Notes: generated by a model from the sequence alone, not told the origin. Positions 48,190-61,340 are shown, numbered from the stretch's first letter. The stretch: 64,000 nucleotides of DNA from Alosa alosa (GCF_017589495.1 NC_063207.1:26954384-27018383), one strand, 5' to 3'. Made by a program: numbers and translations.

Positions 48190-48410
48190 CCCCCCTCGTT
48201 CTCCTTACAGTTGCCGAGATAAAAATCATTAAGGAGGTTGACTGGAGAAATAATTGAGGATATTTTGTGAGGCCAACCAGAACGGCAAAGGTGTACACAG
48301 GGAATATTCCGGAGCACTGCTCTGGCTCCGAGAATAATTTGGCTTAATTAGAACGAGGCTTCAGCCTGCATTGTGAAGATGGAGCAGAAATGGCTGATAT
48401 GCATGTTACT
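48190..48410. promoter_or_regulatory. Candidate conserved intronic element
   Basis: Low-repeat sequence with homeodomain-type cores (aaatcattaagg, aataattgagg, ggcttaattag) in a mixed-composition block. Confidence 0.3.
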
Positions 48411-49595
48411 GCCCCCCCCATCCTTCTTCTATCCTTCTCTCACTCCGCCTTTCTTTATCTTTCTATCCATATTGCATGAACATGATATGTCTATCTGATG
48501 AATCTGCTGTATCTATTGATCTGCATGTATTTTTTCACACCGTTGCTTTACCTACACTTTTGAAGTGTAGCTTTACTAGATTGGTTGCTTCCCATCCAGC
48601 TAACCTCTCCGGCTCTCTCTCTCTCTCTCTCTCCATTTCTCTCTCGTTCTCTCTCTCCCCCTCACACACTCTCCCCACATCACTGTCCTCTATCTCTCTC
48701 CTTCTCTCTCTGAAGCTCATGAAAGGGTTTTTTTGTAAATGAGGAGACTCATTGATGTGTCAGTCCTCTTGCCGAGTGTGAAAGCCCCCAGTACTTTGGA
48801 GATTTATTTGAATTCAGCTACTTTAATCCCAGCACTGCCCCAGGGTCCTTTTGCGTTTTTGGATTATTTCCAAACTCTGGAAGCATATAGGCTAGATCCT
48901 AATCTGGAGGGATTTCGGGCCCCTTTTCTCCCGCCCTCTCTCTCTGTTCTATTTCTGCGTTTACCCATTTTTGGCTCCACCGAAACTCTCACGAGACACC
49001 TTAGATCTCCTCTGGCCCACAGCCGTGGACTGAGCCCATAATTATTGATTATGTATGGATGCAAGGCAGTGTGATGGTATAGAATGAGTTAAGCAATCAC
49101 ACTGCAGAGCATGCTCACTTGCTGGTATCTCCCTTGTTTTGGTGTGTGTGTGCGTGTGTGTATGCGTTTGGGGGTGCAGTGTCATATTCAGTTTCAGTAA
49201 TCTAGGGTTAGCTTCTTGCAGGCCGTATCCTGGCTGGGCTGTGTAGTGCCTGACTCCAGCAGTGCCTGCTGCCTGAGTCCCAACCCAACACAGAGAGATA
49301 CTGTACCTTTTGCCAGTCGCTACATGCTCTGCTACGCTCTACTCTGCTCTACTCTTCTGTCTGTCTGTCTGTCCGTCTCTTCCCTTTGTTTTACGCACAT
49401 GTTTCTCTCAGCCTCAATAAGACAACCAGATGGACAATCAGACAGACAAACCAGCAGAGAAATCTGTGTGTGCGCACACTACGTAATAGGCTGTCACATA
49501 CTGATGTGACACCCACCTCACACCTTGTGTCCGCACTTGTGTTTGGCTCCTGTTTGTTTTTTTTTTTATCTGGAGGAAAGCAAAGACAGCCCCCC

Positions 49596-49596
49596 T

Positions 49597-49654
<58 letters not shown>

Positions 49655-49980
49655 CCCAAAACCACTATGCTCCCTCCAGCCCAGTCCCTTGTCTCCCACC
49701 CCACTCACCCCCATGTCACTGTGATTGAGATTGACAGGGCACAGCTGGACGGAATAAGATTTTCCATCTCCCTCCGTCTCCCTCTCTCACTCTCTCGCTC
49801 CCTGCGTCCCTGTGACAGTGGGCTCTCTCCTGGAGCTCAGGCCAGCATGTGCATGTGCTCTATTTTAGAGGGAGGTTGCACCGTGACCGCACTGCCATTT
49901 CAGCTCCGGTCCCTGACCCTGTGGAGGCAGCCTGACAGTGGAGACAGGAGAGAGGGGCCAGAGAGAGCTATAAGACCTGG

Positions 49981-50024
<44 letters not shown>
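49596..50024. repeat. Two CA microsatellites
   Basis: CA runs at 49596-49651 and 49981-50024, separated by unique sequence. Confidence 0.96.
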
Positions 50025-50026
<2 letters not shown>

Positions 50027-50569
50027 TACAAACATACAAACACACACATGTACCTCCCCGAACCTACTCTGGTTTTGAATTAGAAGAAAATAACAAATAC
50101 ATATCAAATATTGTATGATATTTGTAGTGCTATCCACTGCGAACCAACAGTTTTTGTTTTTGAACGAAAAATTAAATTAGTAATTTTCTTCATATCTGAG
50201 GTGGAGTAGAGTGAAGATTTTTGGTTGAGACAAGCCAAACCTGTTGGGGTGCCTGTGAGTGCTAAACCCCAGTTGATCGTGGTGTGTGACCGAGAAAGGG
50301 TGTCATGTCTGGGACAAGGCTCCCCAGGAGAGAGACCCCCTCACACTCTCAGTCTCACTCCCACACTCTCACTCTGACAGGACCCAGGCCCCCCCCTGCC
50401 TCCTCCACTGGAGTGATATGTGTTCCTAGCAGCGTGTTATTATCTCTGAACACGATCTCCTTTGCTCTTCAGCTTTAGGTTGTTTGGCGTAAAAGCTAAT
50501 GAGCTGCAACCCCATACTCCCATTTCCTCACGTCTCAACTTTTGCACCTGGAAGAAGACGGGAGATGAA

Positions 50570-51245
50570 GAAGAAGGAAGGGAGAGAGAGAGAGAAAAAA
50601 AAACCCTGCACAGAAATTGTTGATTTAGTGTGTTATCTTTACCGGGTGTTTTCTGGACGTTTTAGCCAAAGAATGAGCGGAGCAGGGGGAGCTGAAAGGA
50701 GGAGAGGATGAAATTACCACACCAGACAGCCAGAGAGCATTGATGCCTCCCAGTCGCAGAGAGAAAGAGAGCGAGAGGGAGAGAAACGGACAGACAAAAA
50801 GGAAGAGAAGGAGAGGGAGAGAGAGAGAGGAGATGGCTGAACCTGGTTAAGCAAACAGAGTGCTGAGCTGCTGGCGCCTGCAGCCCAGCTCGCTAGCGGA
50901 GAGGAGGCTGCTGTTGACGTGAGCTCTCACATGTGCCGAGAGGGCCTCTCTCTCTCCGTCTCTCTGTTCCTCTCACTTTCTCTCCCTCTCTGTCTCTGTC
51001 TTTCTTCTTCCTCCTTTCTTGCTCTCTTTGTCTGTCTCTAGCCACTCTCTCCTTGCCAGCCTCTCCCCGTCGTTCACTCACTCCTACACTTTTTTTTCAT
51101 CGCATGCCTCTTTCTCCTCTCTGCCTTTCACTCTTCCCTCTGATCTCCAGAGAGAGAAGGAGAAAGAGAGAGAGAGACAGACAGAGAGAAAAAGACGGGG
51201 GGAGAGAGAGAGAGGGTGGTTGAGAGAGGGTGGTTGAGAGAGAGT
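50570..51245. repeat. Alternating GA-rich, CT-rich, GA-rich block
   Basis: A purine-rich part (about 50570-50830), a pyrimidine-rich part (about 50945-51140) and a second purine-rich part (about 51146-51245) follow one another. The CT and GA parts are imperfectly complementary and could form hairpins or triplexes. Confidence 0.85.
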
Positions 51246-51384
51246 GCCAGCAGCCACTTCCCATCAGGAGAGCAGAACACACAGCTAGAGGAAAGTGAGC
51301 GCCAGAGTCTTTTATTGTCAAACTGGAGCGTGTGTAAAACTAGTGCCTTGTAAACTTGAGGTGACGTGAAAGCAGGGAGGGAGT

Positions 51385-51386
<2 letters not shown>

Positions 51387-51459
<73 letters not shown>

Positions 51460-51537
51460 GGGGAAAATGTGCGGGAGGTAGAAAGGGGAGAGTGGGCCTA
51501 CAATCCCAATGAGAGCTCTGCACAAGAAGGCTTTTTC

Positions 51538-51567
<30 letters not shown>
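51387..51567. repeat. Two GT microsatellites
   Basis: GT runs at 51387-51455 and 51540-51567. Confidence 0.97.
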
Positions 51568-51573
<6 letters not shown>

Positions 51574-52279
51574 GAGAGTGTGAGTGTCAGTAACTGATTA
51601 GGGTGTGTTAGGTGTATGATAATTATATGGCTATTTTGGTATTTGGTTGATTTATAGTTGCCATTTTTTTCACATCCGTCTTGTTTTTTCATCTTGCTCT
51701 TAAGAGTGCTGTAAATTGTTGTATTTTGTTGTGGTGTAGTGTGTTGCATTGCATGCTGTATTGTGCTGTGCTGTGCTGTGGCAGGAAAGTTGTGCTGGTT
51801 CAGACTGCATTCAGGCTGCAGTGAGTCACATTGGCACCAGCGGTGCTCAGATCAGCAGGCCCCACATCAAGCAGCAGCCATTTTAATTAGCCACTGATGA
51901 GATGCTCGTGAAGAGGCAGCGGCAACTCCCCCTTTGTTTTGGACCACGTCTTTGTGCGTGTGCGTGTCACCACACGTGACGCTTACCACAACGGAGGTGC
52001 AGGAAACGGAGTTCGGTCTTCTCGTCTTTTCCTCTCACTCTTCCTCCCTCTCTCTCCTCTCCTGCACCGGGGTAATAGCAGGCTGGCTTCTTTCAGCAGC
52101 TCCTCTAACACCCTCCCCAACACACTGTAAGAATACACCATCAGCGTGGTCCAGTAAATATAGCCATTACATTGCCGGCTGTCGTGGAATAAATAAAAGA
52201 GAGAGAGGGAGACAGAGAGAGAAGGAGAGAGGAGTGGAGACGAGGGGGGAGAGAGACGGATGGTATGGTCCACCCCCGT

Positions 52280-52440
52280 AACCTTCCTGGATATTTTTAT
52301 AATTCATCATCAGCTGGCAGCGTCGGGGAGCAGCAGGGCTGTTTTTTCTCCTCACCGCTCCCTCTGGCTGCTGGAAGTCTGAAATTACATCTGTCTTTGA
52401 AGTTCGGGTCGCACTGTTAGGGTTGCCATGGCGACAGCAG
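52280..52440. promoter_or_regulatory. Candidate element with an RFX X-box
   Basis: The 14-mer GTTGCCATGGCGAC at 52422-52435 differs by one base from the ideal RFX palindrome GTTGCCATGGCAAC. The 140 bases before it are low-repeat and mixed in composition. RFX factors bind such sites in ciliary and neural genes; binding here is inference. Confidence 0.4.
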
Positions 52441-54779
52441 CTGGGGGAAGGGGAGGGGTGTGTGTGTGTGTGCTGGGAGGGGGATTGGTCTCCTTGGAAG
52501 GCACACATGCTCAGTGGAGGATTGTCTTGATGGCATTATTGCTACATTATTAGCGCCCCGTTCCACACGCTCGCCTTATTGCTCGTTTTGGTTATTAGCG
52601 CCTCAGCAACACAATCTCCCCTTTCCCCACCATTTACTCGCTGTTTACAGCCATTTAGAGAAGAATTCCTGCCTAAGCTGCGCTGCAGCCTTTATAAACA
52701 TCCCAAATTCTCACTTAATTTTCCAATACGTTTCAAAATGGCTCATTTGAAGCATTTTCCTAATGGGATTCAAGCACATCTCCTTCCTGAGGCTGTACAC
52801 TAGAATGCAATTTGTTGAATGTTGTTTGTGGGTTCACAAATAGTGTTGTCTCTGACACTCATCTCAAATTCTCAAAACAACCCTTTTTTATGAGCTTTGG
52901 ACTCGCAGGACTGTTCTAGGGGCCATCTAAAACATTCAGAGTTTTTCTGACTCAGGCAAAGAAGTAGTCTCTGGGCCTAACAGGGAGAACTCGATCTGAG
53001 TTGTTGTGCCAGAGGAGGCAGGACTGAGACGGACAGAGAGAGGAAGGGCCTGAAGACTGAATTAGCATCCGTTCCCATAAGCCCTGAAGAACACAGACCA
53101 CCAGCAAGAGATCCACTAACAGTCATGCCTCACAGTTACATTGTGTGTTTTTTTGTTTTTATCATAAAAGGATGATCAGTGAGAACCGAAGAGCTGAAGT
53201 GAAGGAGAGGGAAAAAAGGAATATGCTGGAGCCGGTGGGTGTTTTGAAGGAGGGAAGAATATGGAGGTGAAGAAAGGGCGTGCATTAATGCGGAGCCCCA
53301 GCTCGCGAGGAACCTGGAGCGGCGATCTGCATTTCCCGACAGCCCTGGCATTGATACATTTTTCATGAATGCTGAGAGGGAATTAGCGGAGGATTGTAGC
53401 CGCAAATCGCTCTTCATGATCCGAAGTAGAGACAGACAGAGAGAAGGGGTGGATGGAGTAGGAAGGGGTGAAGGGGGGGCAATGAGGAAAGGAGAAAGGG
53501 AGCCCCCCTCCCAAGGAGGGAACAGTTTTTCCCCTCACCTGCCTGGGTCCTCGTCCCGGGCCGTGATTGATATGTTAGTCTGCTGAGGGGGCCCTAAAGG
53601 CCCATAGGCCAGTGGAGGGTGGTTGACACGGTTACGGCACGCCCGGGGTGGCAAGGGGGTGATCTAGGGCTCCAGGGAACTGCCACCCCCTCCCATTTAC
53701 CCCAGCTCACTCAGGCTCTGCAGCTGCGCTCACTTGTCAATCTCGTCTCTGTTTTTGTTGTTGTTGTTGTTGTTTTGTTGTTGGTTTCTTTGGGTTCCTT
53801 TTTCTCTCACCCAACCAGTGAACCGCACTCTCTCCACTAGATCTGGAGCCATCCACACTCACACTTCAGACACGCGGCTGAATAGTCCGGCAGAGAGGCA
53901 TTGTAATTCTCATTTTCTCCCCCACCTGTCCTTTTCATCTCAGTTTGATACTGCTGGCAAAATTTGGAAGTTTTTGAAAGTAGCTTTTTATCTGGCTCTC
54001 ACACAAAGACAAGGAGAGGCCTCTAATTGCTTTCACCAAAAAAAAAGAACTACAAACAGGCCTAGATCTCTTTTTTGCCTTCTCTTGAATGCTTGCACAT
54101 GCACAGATGTTGGGGAGGGCCGGTTGTTTTCCTTTGCTAATTTCACATCAAAAATCACAGGGACATTTGAACATTTGGATCCATGGCATGCTAAAAGGCA
54201 TGTTCAAAATGCAAACAGCATTGATGATTTCCCTCTCATTTGTAATTCCTTTGGTTGGACATGAACTCCCCCTCTTCTCTGTTCTCTGGAAAGAGCTGGT
54301 GTCTGTAAGACCTAAATTATATTCTATGCTACAGCATACTGGATATTCTTCCAGTAGGATTTTGTTTAAGGCACATGATACTAATAGTCCTTTATAGTCA
54401 GTATTTATGACTTTCCCTTTCATCTTTCATCCTCCAGCTTTGAAAATGTATTATTTGCTATTATTACCATTTCTGTCTAGCTGCAAGGAGTTGGATCACA
54501 CTGAGAAAAACAGCCTCTCTATCTTTAGTAGCTGCTCCAGTGCAAGCAGCATTGTGGAAATGCTATGGAAATGTTGCAGAGAAAGAGAAAGCTATTTCCC
54601 CAGGCCATTCCCTTCCATAGGGAGATGCTCTCCCTCCTTCTCCATATTCAGGACTCTGCTCTCAACTTCTCCTTCTCCCCTCTTTTTCTCTCTCCCTGCG
54701 CTGTTTTTTTTTACCACTTTCTTTTTAAAGACATGCAGCGCTTGGTTTCGCTGCTGCTCTCCCTCCCTCTCCCCCCGTT

Positions 54780-55080
54780 CTGCCACTGCCAGCACATTTT
54801 TATTCAAAAATTCAAATCATCGCGGAGCTTGTGTCCTCGGCTACGGTGTCCTCGAGAGATGCTATCACACCGGGACAGGATGCGCGGCGCTTGTCACACT
54901 CCCAGCCGCGCCGCGCCGGGCATCCTTAAATGGATCACCGCGGAAACACACAGCCGCCATGCTGGGCCTCGCCTCTGTCTGGCCTAATTGAAGAATTTGT
55001 GTGAAATCGGACGAGACGTGAGCCGCCTGTCCTCGCACCGAGAGAGGTAATTGCATCTGTCTCCAAGCAGGAAATGGTTA
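54780..55080. promoter_or_regulatory. Candidate CpG-rich intronic element
   Basis: CpG is strongly clustered (for example gccgcgccgcgccggg near 54903) with AT-rich cores on both sides. It ends abruptly at the CA array. It resembles a conserved enhancer or a small orphan CpG island. Confidence 0.33.
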
Positions 55081-55082
55081 AC

Positions 55083-55116
55083 AGACACACACACACACAC
55101 ACACAAACACAAATAA

Positions 55117-55147
<31 letters not shown>

Positions 55148-55258
55148 AACACAAAAAACAAACAAACACACGCACACACACACACACACACACACATACA
55201 CACACACACACACACACACAAACAAACACAAATAAAAACACACACACACACACAAATT
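55083..55258. repeat. Long imperfect CA microsatellite
   Basis: About 175 bases of CA with AAACAAA interruptions, an old compound array. Confidence 0.96.
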
Positions 55259-55742
55259 CACACTCATAATTGCATGGTGTCATTCACCTCAGACTATGCA
55301 ACAATAAATCACATTGTATTTCCGTGGAGATAGGAAGGAGGGGAAGAAAGATGAATGCTACAAAGACAAAAAAGGCAAAAAATGGTCCTTTTGAATCAGC
55401 ACTTTTAAATCATTTGCAGTTTTTTACAGTCGCTAACAAGTTAAAAAATCGATACATGTAATAACCTTCACCTATCCTCTTAACACAGGAACACTCTTAC
55501 ATCACACAGTTAACCAAAACCACATTTGTTTGTTAAATACTAAGTCATTTCATAATATAAAAAATATATCCATGATGAAGATGTAGTTACAGTAATCATC
55601 ACAGCATAGAGTTGATGGCATTACTAAAACCACCACACTTGACATGTGTCAGTTCTACTAGTTCAGTTCAGTAGGCAGTTCTACGGGCACATAATAGACA
55701 ATATGAAATTCAGATTTAGAAAAAAAATTTTCCTTTTATTGT

Positions 55743-55768
55743 AAACTACCAATTATTTTTGGTAGTTT
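55743..55768. repeat. Perfect 10-bp inverted repeat
   Basis: aaactaccaa (55743-55752) pairs with ttggtagttt (55759-55768) over a 6-base loop. It is followed by an A-run, not a T-run typical of a terminator, and is probably incidental. Confidence 0.7.
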
Positions 55769-56379
55769 TTAAAAAAATGAGTGAGTCAGTTTTACGGATC
55801 TACTGGGCATCTCAATATTAGATCATCTGTTTCTCTTTCAAGACAACCTTGGTGTTTATAGATGCGATACACAGCCTGTGACAAGAGCCCTGTCCACCTT
55901 TGTGCTCCTGTGCACCTTTGTGCCGGTAAATCTGGAGACCTACAGTACATGGCAAATCAACTTTGGCTTTCAAGGCTCATTTTAACCGTTTGGGGGACAA
56001 ATGTAATGTAAGCTGGTTTGACTTGGTGAGACTTGCTTGTCTGGTTTGACTTCCCCCTCAAGACTCAAGCAGCCAGATTAAGAGAGCTTCTCACTGAGTT
56101 CTCTGCATTTCCCTCTCATAGACCTTGCCACATAAGTGGTTCAGCTTGGCTTGGGTGTGTGTGTGTGTTTTTTTTTGTGTGTGTGTGAATGTTACAGTCC
56201 TCATGGTCAGGTGCTCGCCGTATTCACACTCTCAGCGTGCTCTGAGGTCGACAGAGCCAAATGGCGTCCATAAAACAGGCCAATTAAATTCCGCTCATCT
56301 GCTGTCACCTAGTGGGACTCTGTAGGGGTGACGGGGCATGTGATGGCGACTGTCACCCCTCAGTTGGTGCGTGCCTGTG

Positions 56380-56381
<2 letters not shown>

Positions 56382-56430
<49 letters not shown>
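56382..56430. repeat. GT microsatellite
   Basis: Pure GT run. Confidence 0.96.
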
Positions 56431-56432
<2 letters not shown>

Positions 56433-57160
56433 ATAAGTGACTCAGACAACTGCCTTCACAGCCTTTCCTGACCTTTGGAGTGTGACCCGTCACCAGTGCC
56501 CGTTAAACAGGCAGCGGTGCGTGAGGACTGTGGACACGCGCTGTCATGGCGATGAGGAGATGCAAGCGCACACACACACACTCACAGTCACACACAGACT
56601 CATACACACTCTCACTCTCACACACACGCACACCCCTCCCATCCCCCTTGCTCAGGCAGTGGCTGCGCGTGGCCTTTCGTGTCACATTCTGGTGACCCTA
56701 ATCTTCAGAGCAGCCTTATCTCAAGGATCTCTGGCATCATCTGAGAGAGGGGACATATGAAATATAAACACTCACACGCGCCCACATACACACACACACA
56801 CACACCAATATACCCTCATACGCAACGATTGAAAAACCACATACAGTACACACTCATACAGTACATACATAAGAGAGAGAGAGAGTAATGTACATACATA
56901 CACACACACACACATGAACAGATTGCTTCAAGTGGGCAGATATTTCCTTTGGACACATCAGCATGTCACCCCAGTGCCTGCTGCTACAATTTGATTTAAG
57001 CCAGATTACAAATGTTTTGTGTATATTGCAGCTTCATAAGCAATAAGTTTGGGGTCCCGGCCGTGGCTGGGGAAAGCCGTGTGCAATTGTGCTGTAATCT
57101 CGTCTCCCGCCAGTCAGAGTTATTAGAGCCAGTTCAGGTGCTGCACTGGGCTTGTACAGA

Positions 57161-57189
57161 GAGAGAGGAGAGAGAGAGAGAGAGAGAGA
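57161..57189. repeat. GA microsatellite
   Basis: Short GA run. Confidence 0.9.
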
Positions 57190-57689
57190 TGTGTATGTTA
57201 TTAACAACAAGCCGGCACCCTGGCCTGTAGCCAGCTGTGGGTGTGAATGAAAGTGTGGTGCGTGTATGTGTGTATGTGCATGTGCACATTTTTGTGAGTG
57301 TGGTTGAGTGTGTAGTATATGTGCATGATTATGTCTGCATGTTTACATATGTCTATATATATTTATGTACAAGTCTTTTGTCATTTCTCAGTGTTCATAG
57401 TGAGTGTGCATCTGTTTATGCAATGTGTTTTTATTAGCATGGGTGCATTTGGCTTAGGCCGTGTATTTAAAAGTGTGTGTTTGGTCTATTTAGGTTTATT
57501 TGAGTGTGTGTGTTTGGTCAACATGGGTCTGTTTTTGTGTATGTGTCTTTTTTGTATAATTCATAACTGTGCACATGGTCAGCACAGCACATATACATTA
57601 GTTTGTGTATATGTGCTGTGACTCATGTCTTAGAGTGTGTGTGTGTGTGTGTACGAGAGAAAGAGCAAGAGCGCGCACATGTCTGTCGG

Positions 57690-57900
57690 TGTGGTCGCCG
57701 GACGCGTAAGCCCATTTAGTGGCGTTTAATTGTGTGTGTAGCGGCTACAAAGGCCGGTCTCGGGAGCCCGGCAGCCTCGCCCGGCGGTATTGACAAACGC
57801 GGCTCCAGAGCCGTAATGAATGGTGCTAATCCATCCTCGGCCTGAGCAGAGCGCAGCAGCATGTAAATGGACCGTTATGTAACGAGGACGAGGGTGGGGG
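57690..57900. promoter_or_regulatory. Candidate CpG-rich intronic element
   Basis: CpG-dense, low-repeat sequence (57690-57860) has homeodomain-like cores (gtttaattg, ccgtaatgaatgg) embedded. It is bordered by a G-run and a GT array. Confidence 0.33.
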
Positions 57901-58036
57901 GGGTGGAGCGGCCCGATCCGCTGACGAAGACAACCTCCTCTTCCTCCAGGGGGGATGGGGACGGGTGGGGGAGAGATGTAAAGAGGGCGGGGAGAGGAAG
58001 TGTGGTTTGTTGATTGGGATGAGGGAGGGAGGGAGG

Positions 58037-58039
<3 letters not shown>

Positions 58040-58096
<57 letters not shown>
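58040..58096. repeat. GT microsatellite
   Basis: Long pure GT run. Confidence 0.97.
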
Positions 58097-58098
<2 letters not shown>

Positions 58099-58404
58099 CT
58101 GTGTGTGTGTGTGCCTGTGTGAGTAAGACAGACATGCGTAATGGTCATTGCAGTTTGTATGGTAATGCCTATATGTCTGTGTGTATTTTTGGATTTTTGG
58201 CATATTTCATACTTTCTCATCATCATCACTTTCTGTGGATGCACACAATATCTGTGGCTGTGTTAGTGAAAGCACTGATTGTGTTCTGTCATTTGCACCT
58301 CTCTGTCAAAGCATACAATTACAGAAAGAAGAGTTGCCTCTTAATAGGTGACAACCACATCATATCAAGCTCCTTCCCTCCTCTGGCCTTGTCAACCGCC
58401 CCAC

Positions 58405-58406
<2 letters not shown>

Positions 58407-58435
<29 letters not shown>
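58407..58435. repeat. CA microsatellite
   Basis: Short pure CA run. Confidence 0.95.
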
Positions 58436-58437
<2 letters not shown>

Positions 58438-58905
58438 ACCTGCCCGTCTGCCTGTCTGTTAGGAGAACACTGTTGTCAGCTCAAGATCACCTTCACTTTT
58501 CACTCACTTCAAAGTGTGTGTGTGATCATCCCATAAACATGTCACCAGTCAGATTTCCATTGCAGATCCAGAGGACAAGTTTCTTTATTAGACTGCAGTT
58601 TGATTGTTACAGTAGACTGCAGAGGGAAAAACTTCTCGATTTCATTGCTAGGCTTTAGTTTTTCACTTAATTAAAGTGTTGATTATTTTATGTGAAACAT
58701 GCAGTGATTATATACAGTTCAACACATGAGCTGCCAGCCTAGTGCTTAATAATCAAACAGACTTCAGCTTTCACAGAAGGCCATGGATTTCGGTGAGAGG
58801 CGTCTCTCTCTGCTCAGTCTGCTGTGTTTATTCCCAATGGCTCAGCTCTGGCCAGCCCTGTTCTCTCCCCAGTGGCTCCTGCCCCCATCCTCCCCAGTCA
58901 TCCCT

Positions 58906-58908
<3 letters not shown>

Positions 58909-58944
<36 letters not shown>
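58909..58944. repeat. CA microsatellite
   Basis: Pure CA run. Confidence 0.96.
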
Positions 58945-58950
<6 letters not shown>

Positions 58951-59043
58951 ACACTCTCCCCCAGTGTCTTTTCGCAGACGTGCCAGGAGGGGTCGGCTGG
59001 GTGGGCAGCTCCAGCAGAAGGCCCGGCAATTGTTGAGGCCCCC

Positions 59044-59057
59044 ATTGCCGTGGCAAC
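59044..59057 (-). promoter_or_regulatory. RFX X-box-like palindrome
   Basis: On the minus strand it reads GTTGCCACGGCAAT, one half-site perfect and the other with one change from the RFX palindrome. It sits in CpG-containing sequence (58975-59075). Confidence 0.35.
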
Positions 59058-59781
59058 GGGCCCGGCGAGAAGCCTGTGCCCATCTGTCGGCCCTGGCCCA
59101 CAGATAAAGCCCTCCAACAGCTGTCCTCTCTTGCGCTGTCTCTCTCTCTCTGTCTCTTTCTGTCACGTTCTTCCTCACTGTCGCACCCCCCTCTTCTCAG
59201 TCACTCTCAAAGGCTCTTTCACATTCTCTCTTTCTCCAGTCTCTCTCACAGTGTCGTTTCTCTCTCTCTATCACTCACTCATGCAGACTCGCTCCCTCTT
59301 TCATCTCTTTAATCCAACTGCTCCCTCGTTTTATCCCTCTCCGTCTCCGGCCTTACATAACCTCTCTTCATCTTTTTTCCTGATGAAATGGGGCTCATTT
59401 TCCCTCAGCTGGGCCTATTGGTTTCTGGCCCCCTGGGCTGGCAGCCCCGAGGGGGAGACGCGTGCGTCATGTCATGGCCAGAAAACAACAGCTCAGCTGC
59501 CCTACCCACCCAAACGTGTTGTTCTCTCAATTGACACCTCAGTCACAACACCTATGCTTAAGTGTCAAGAGAGTGAACTTGGACTGCTCACAACTGTTGT
59601 AGCCTTTTTGACTTGAGCTGGAGTGTGTGTGTCTGTATCTGTGTGTGTTTTTTTGTAAATTATATAGTGTGTGTGTATACCACCAGGTAGTATGTGTGTA
59701 TCTGTTTATTTGAAAAAGGCTTCTTTCACTCAGGCATTTGTGGATAAACACGTTTTTTAAATATGTGCTAGTGTCAGCAGG

Positions 59782-59792
59782 AGTGTGTGTGT

Positions 59793-59846
<54 letters not shown>

Positions 59847-59962
59847 ATATATACATGTGTTTCAGAGCTGTTTTTGTGTCAAGAGTTTATTCCACTATTC
59901 CAATAGCTATGCACTGTTTCACCTTAGCATTTTTGTCTATCATCAGATCCCTGTCCCTGGTG

Positions 59963-60021
<59 letters not shown>
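59782..60021. repeat. Two GT microsatellites
   Basis: GT runs at 59782-59846 and 59966-60021. Confidence 0.97.
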
Positions 60022-60028
<7 letters not shown>

Positions 60029-60159
60029 CATTTGCCTCCTGTTCATGTGAATTATTCCCCCCCTCAGTGTGAGGCACGGTCGCGGTTCTCATTGTTGCGA
60101 GCTGCCAGAGGCGGTGGCTGCTAACTCAATAGAGAAAGGTGAGCTTGTCTCGTCGAGTG

Positions 60160-60440
60160 ACAGTGCGGCTCAGTCTTCCTAAATTATACTTTCAGCATGG
60201 AACAAATTTGCATTGTATTACTCCTTCGGCTGCCATCATCAGATAGGCGGCCTCGCCGCCCCCGCCTCAGCGCTTCATCTGGAGAGAGCTGGGCGAGCAG
60301 AGCCGAGCGCCGCACCGCGTTGGCACAGACCGCTCCGCTTCTCATCACTCCCAGCCACTCACATTAATTAGCTCGCCCAGCAAATATACATCGCCGCAAA
60401 CTGCCCATGTTTGCTTGCGTATTATGAAATGCGGTTATGA
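60160..60440. promoter_or_regulatory. Candidate CpG-rich intronic element
   Basis: CpG-dense core (60240-60345) is flanked by AT-rich cores such as cattaattag (60362-60371). No repeat or homologous ORF explains it. Confidence 0.33.
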
Positions 60441-61340
60441 AATGCATCGCACAGTAGCGTTACTGTGGCAGTGACTGTTCGTGGTGGACACCAAAGCGGT
60501 CATGACCTGAACTGAACCTGTTCTGTACTGTAGAGAAAGACTGTTGAGGGTACCTGTTTGTGCCGTGGCATAGCTAGATGTGTACTTTCATATTGGCTAG
60601 CAAGGTTAATGCTTCAGAAATGTGAACATTCAGTTTATGTGGGAAGGTGTGAACACAATTGGACACCCCAATAAGCAGTGTCTCTGTTTGTGTCTGTGCA
60701 CAGTCTGACATTCGCTGTGTGTGTGTGTTTGTGCACATTCCATGGAAACAGAAAAGAGTAAAACATAAATACTGTAAGCTCATTTTTTTCCATGTTCATG
60801 ACGTTCCTCATTGCTGGGTCAACAGATTATATTTGTTGCTATGGATAACTGTGAACACTAATGAGCCCATTAACACATCTCATGTCCATTTATTTAATGG
60901 TTAAAGAAGTTATTTATTTATTTAATGGGATTATAGTTAATTAATTAACATTATGGCTCCCATGGGTTATTTTATGCCCTTTTCTATTTTCAATATGAAA
61001 CAAAGCGTCAGTCTGGCGTTATGAGTCAAGTCGAGTGTTCCTTGAAAGCAGTTAGATCCCCTCGTGGCAAAGACGTTTGTTGTGTGATGACAATGAGCAG
61101 CTGTGGATGTAAAGTGTGATGACTTTGTCTCACTTGCCAGGTAACTTGGTGGGGAAGCCTGTTGATGTAGTCAGGTGGCCCCTCTGCGCAGCATTTGTTG
61201 GAGCACCTGTGTGAGTCCATCTGTGTGTATGTGCTTTTCCCCCCATTTGGCGCTTATACAGCAGCTCTGATCCAACTCCTATTCCTTCACAGTCTACTGC
61301 TTACTCCACTCAGTCATTCAATCACTTGCACACTGAGACA

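Noticed and set aside
54407..54991. 194-codon ORF on the + strand
   Set aside because: CT-rich sequence keeps the frame open; the product resembles no protein and has no exon borders fitting arid1b.
58783..59616. 277-codon ORF on the + strand
   Set aside because: It runs through a CA microsatellite and CT-rich sequence, giving His/Thr and Ser/Leu repeats. Artefact of low complexity.
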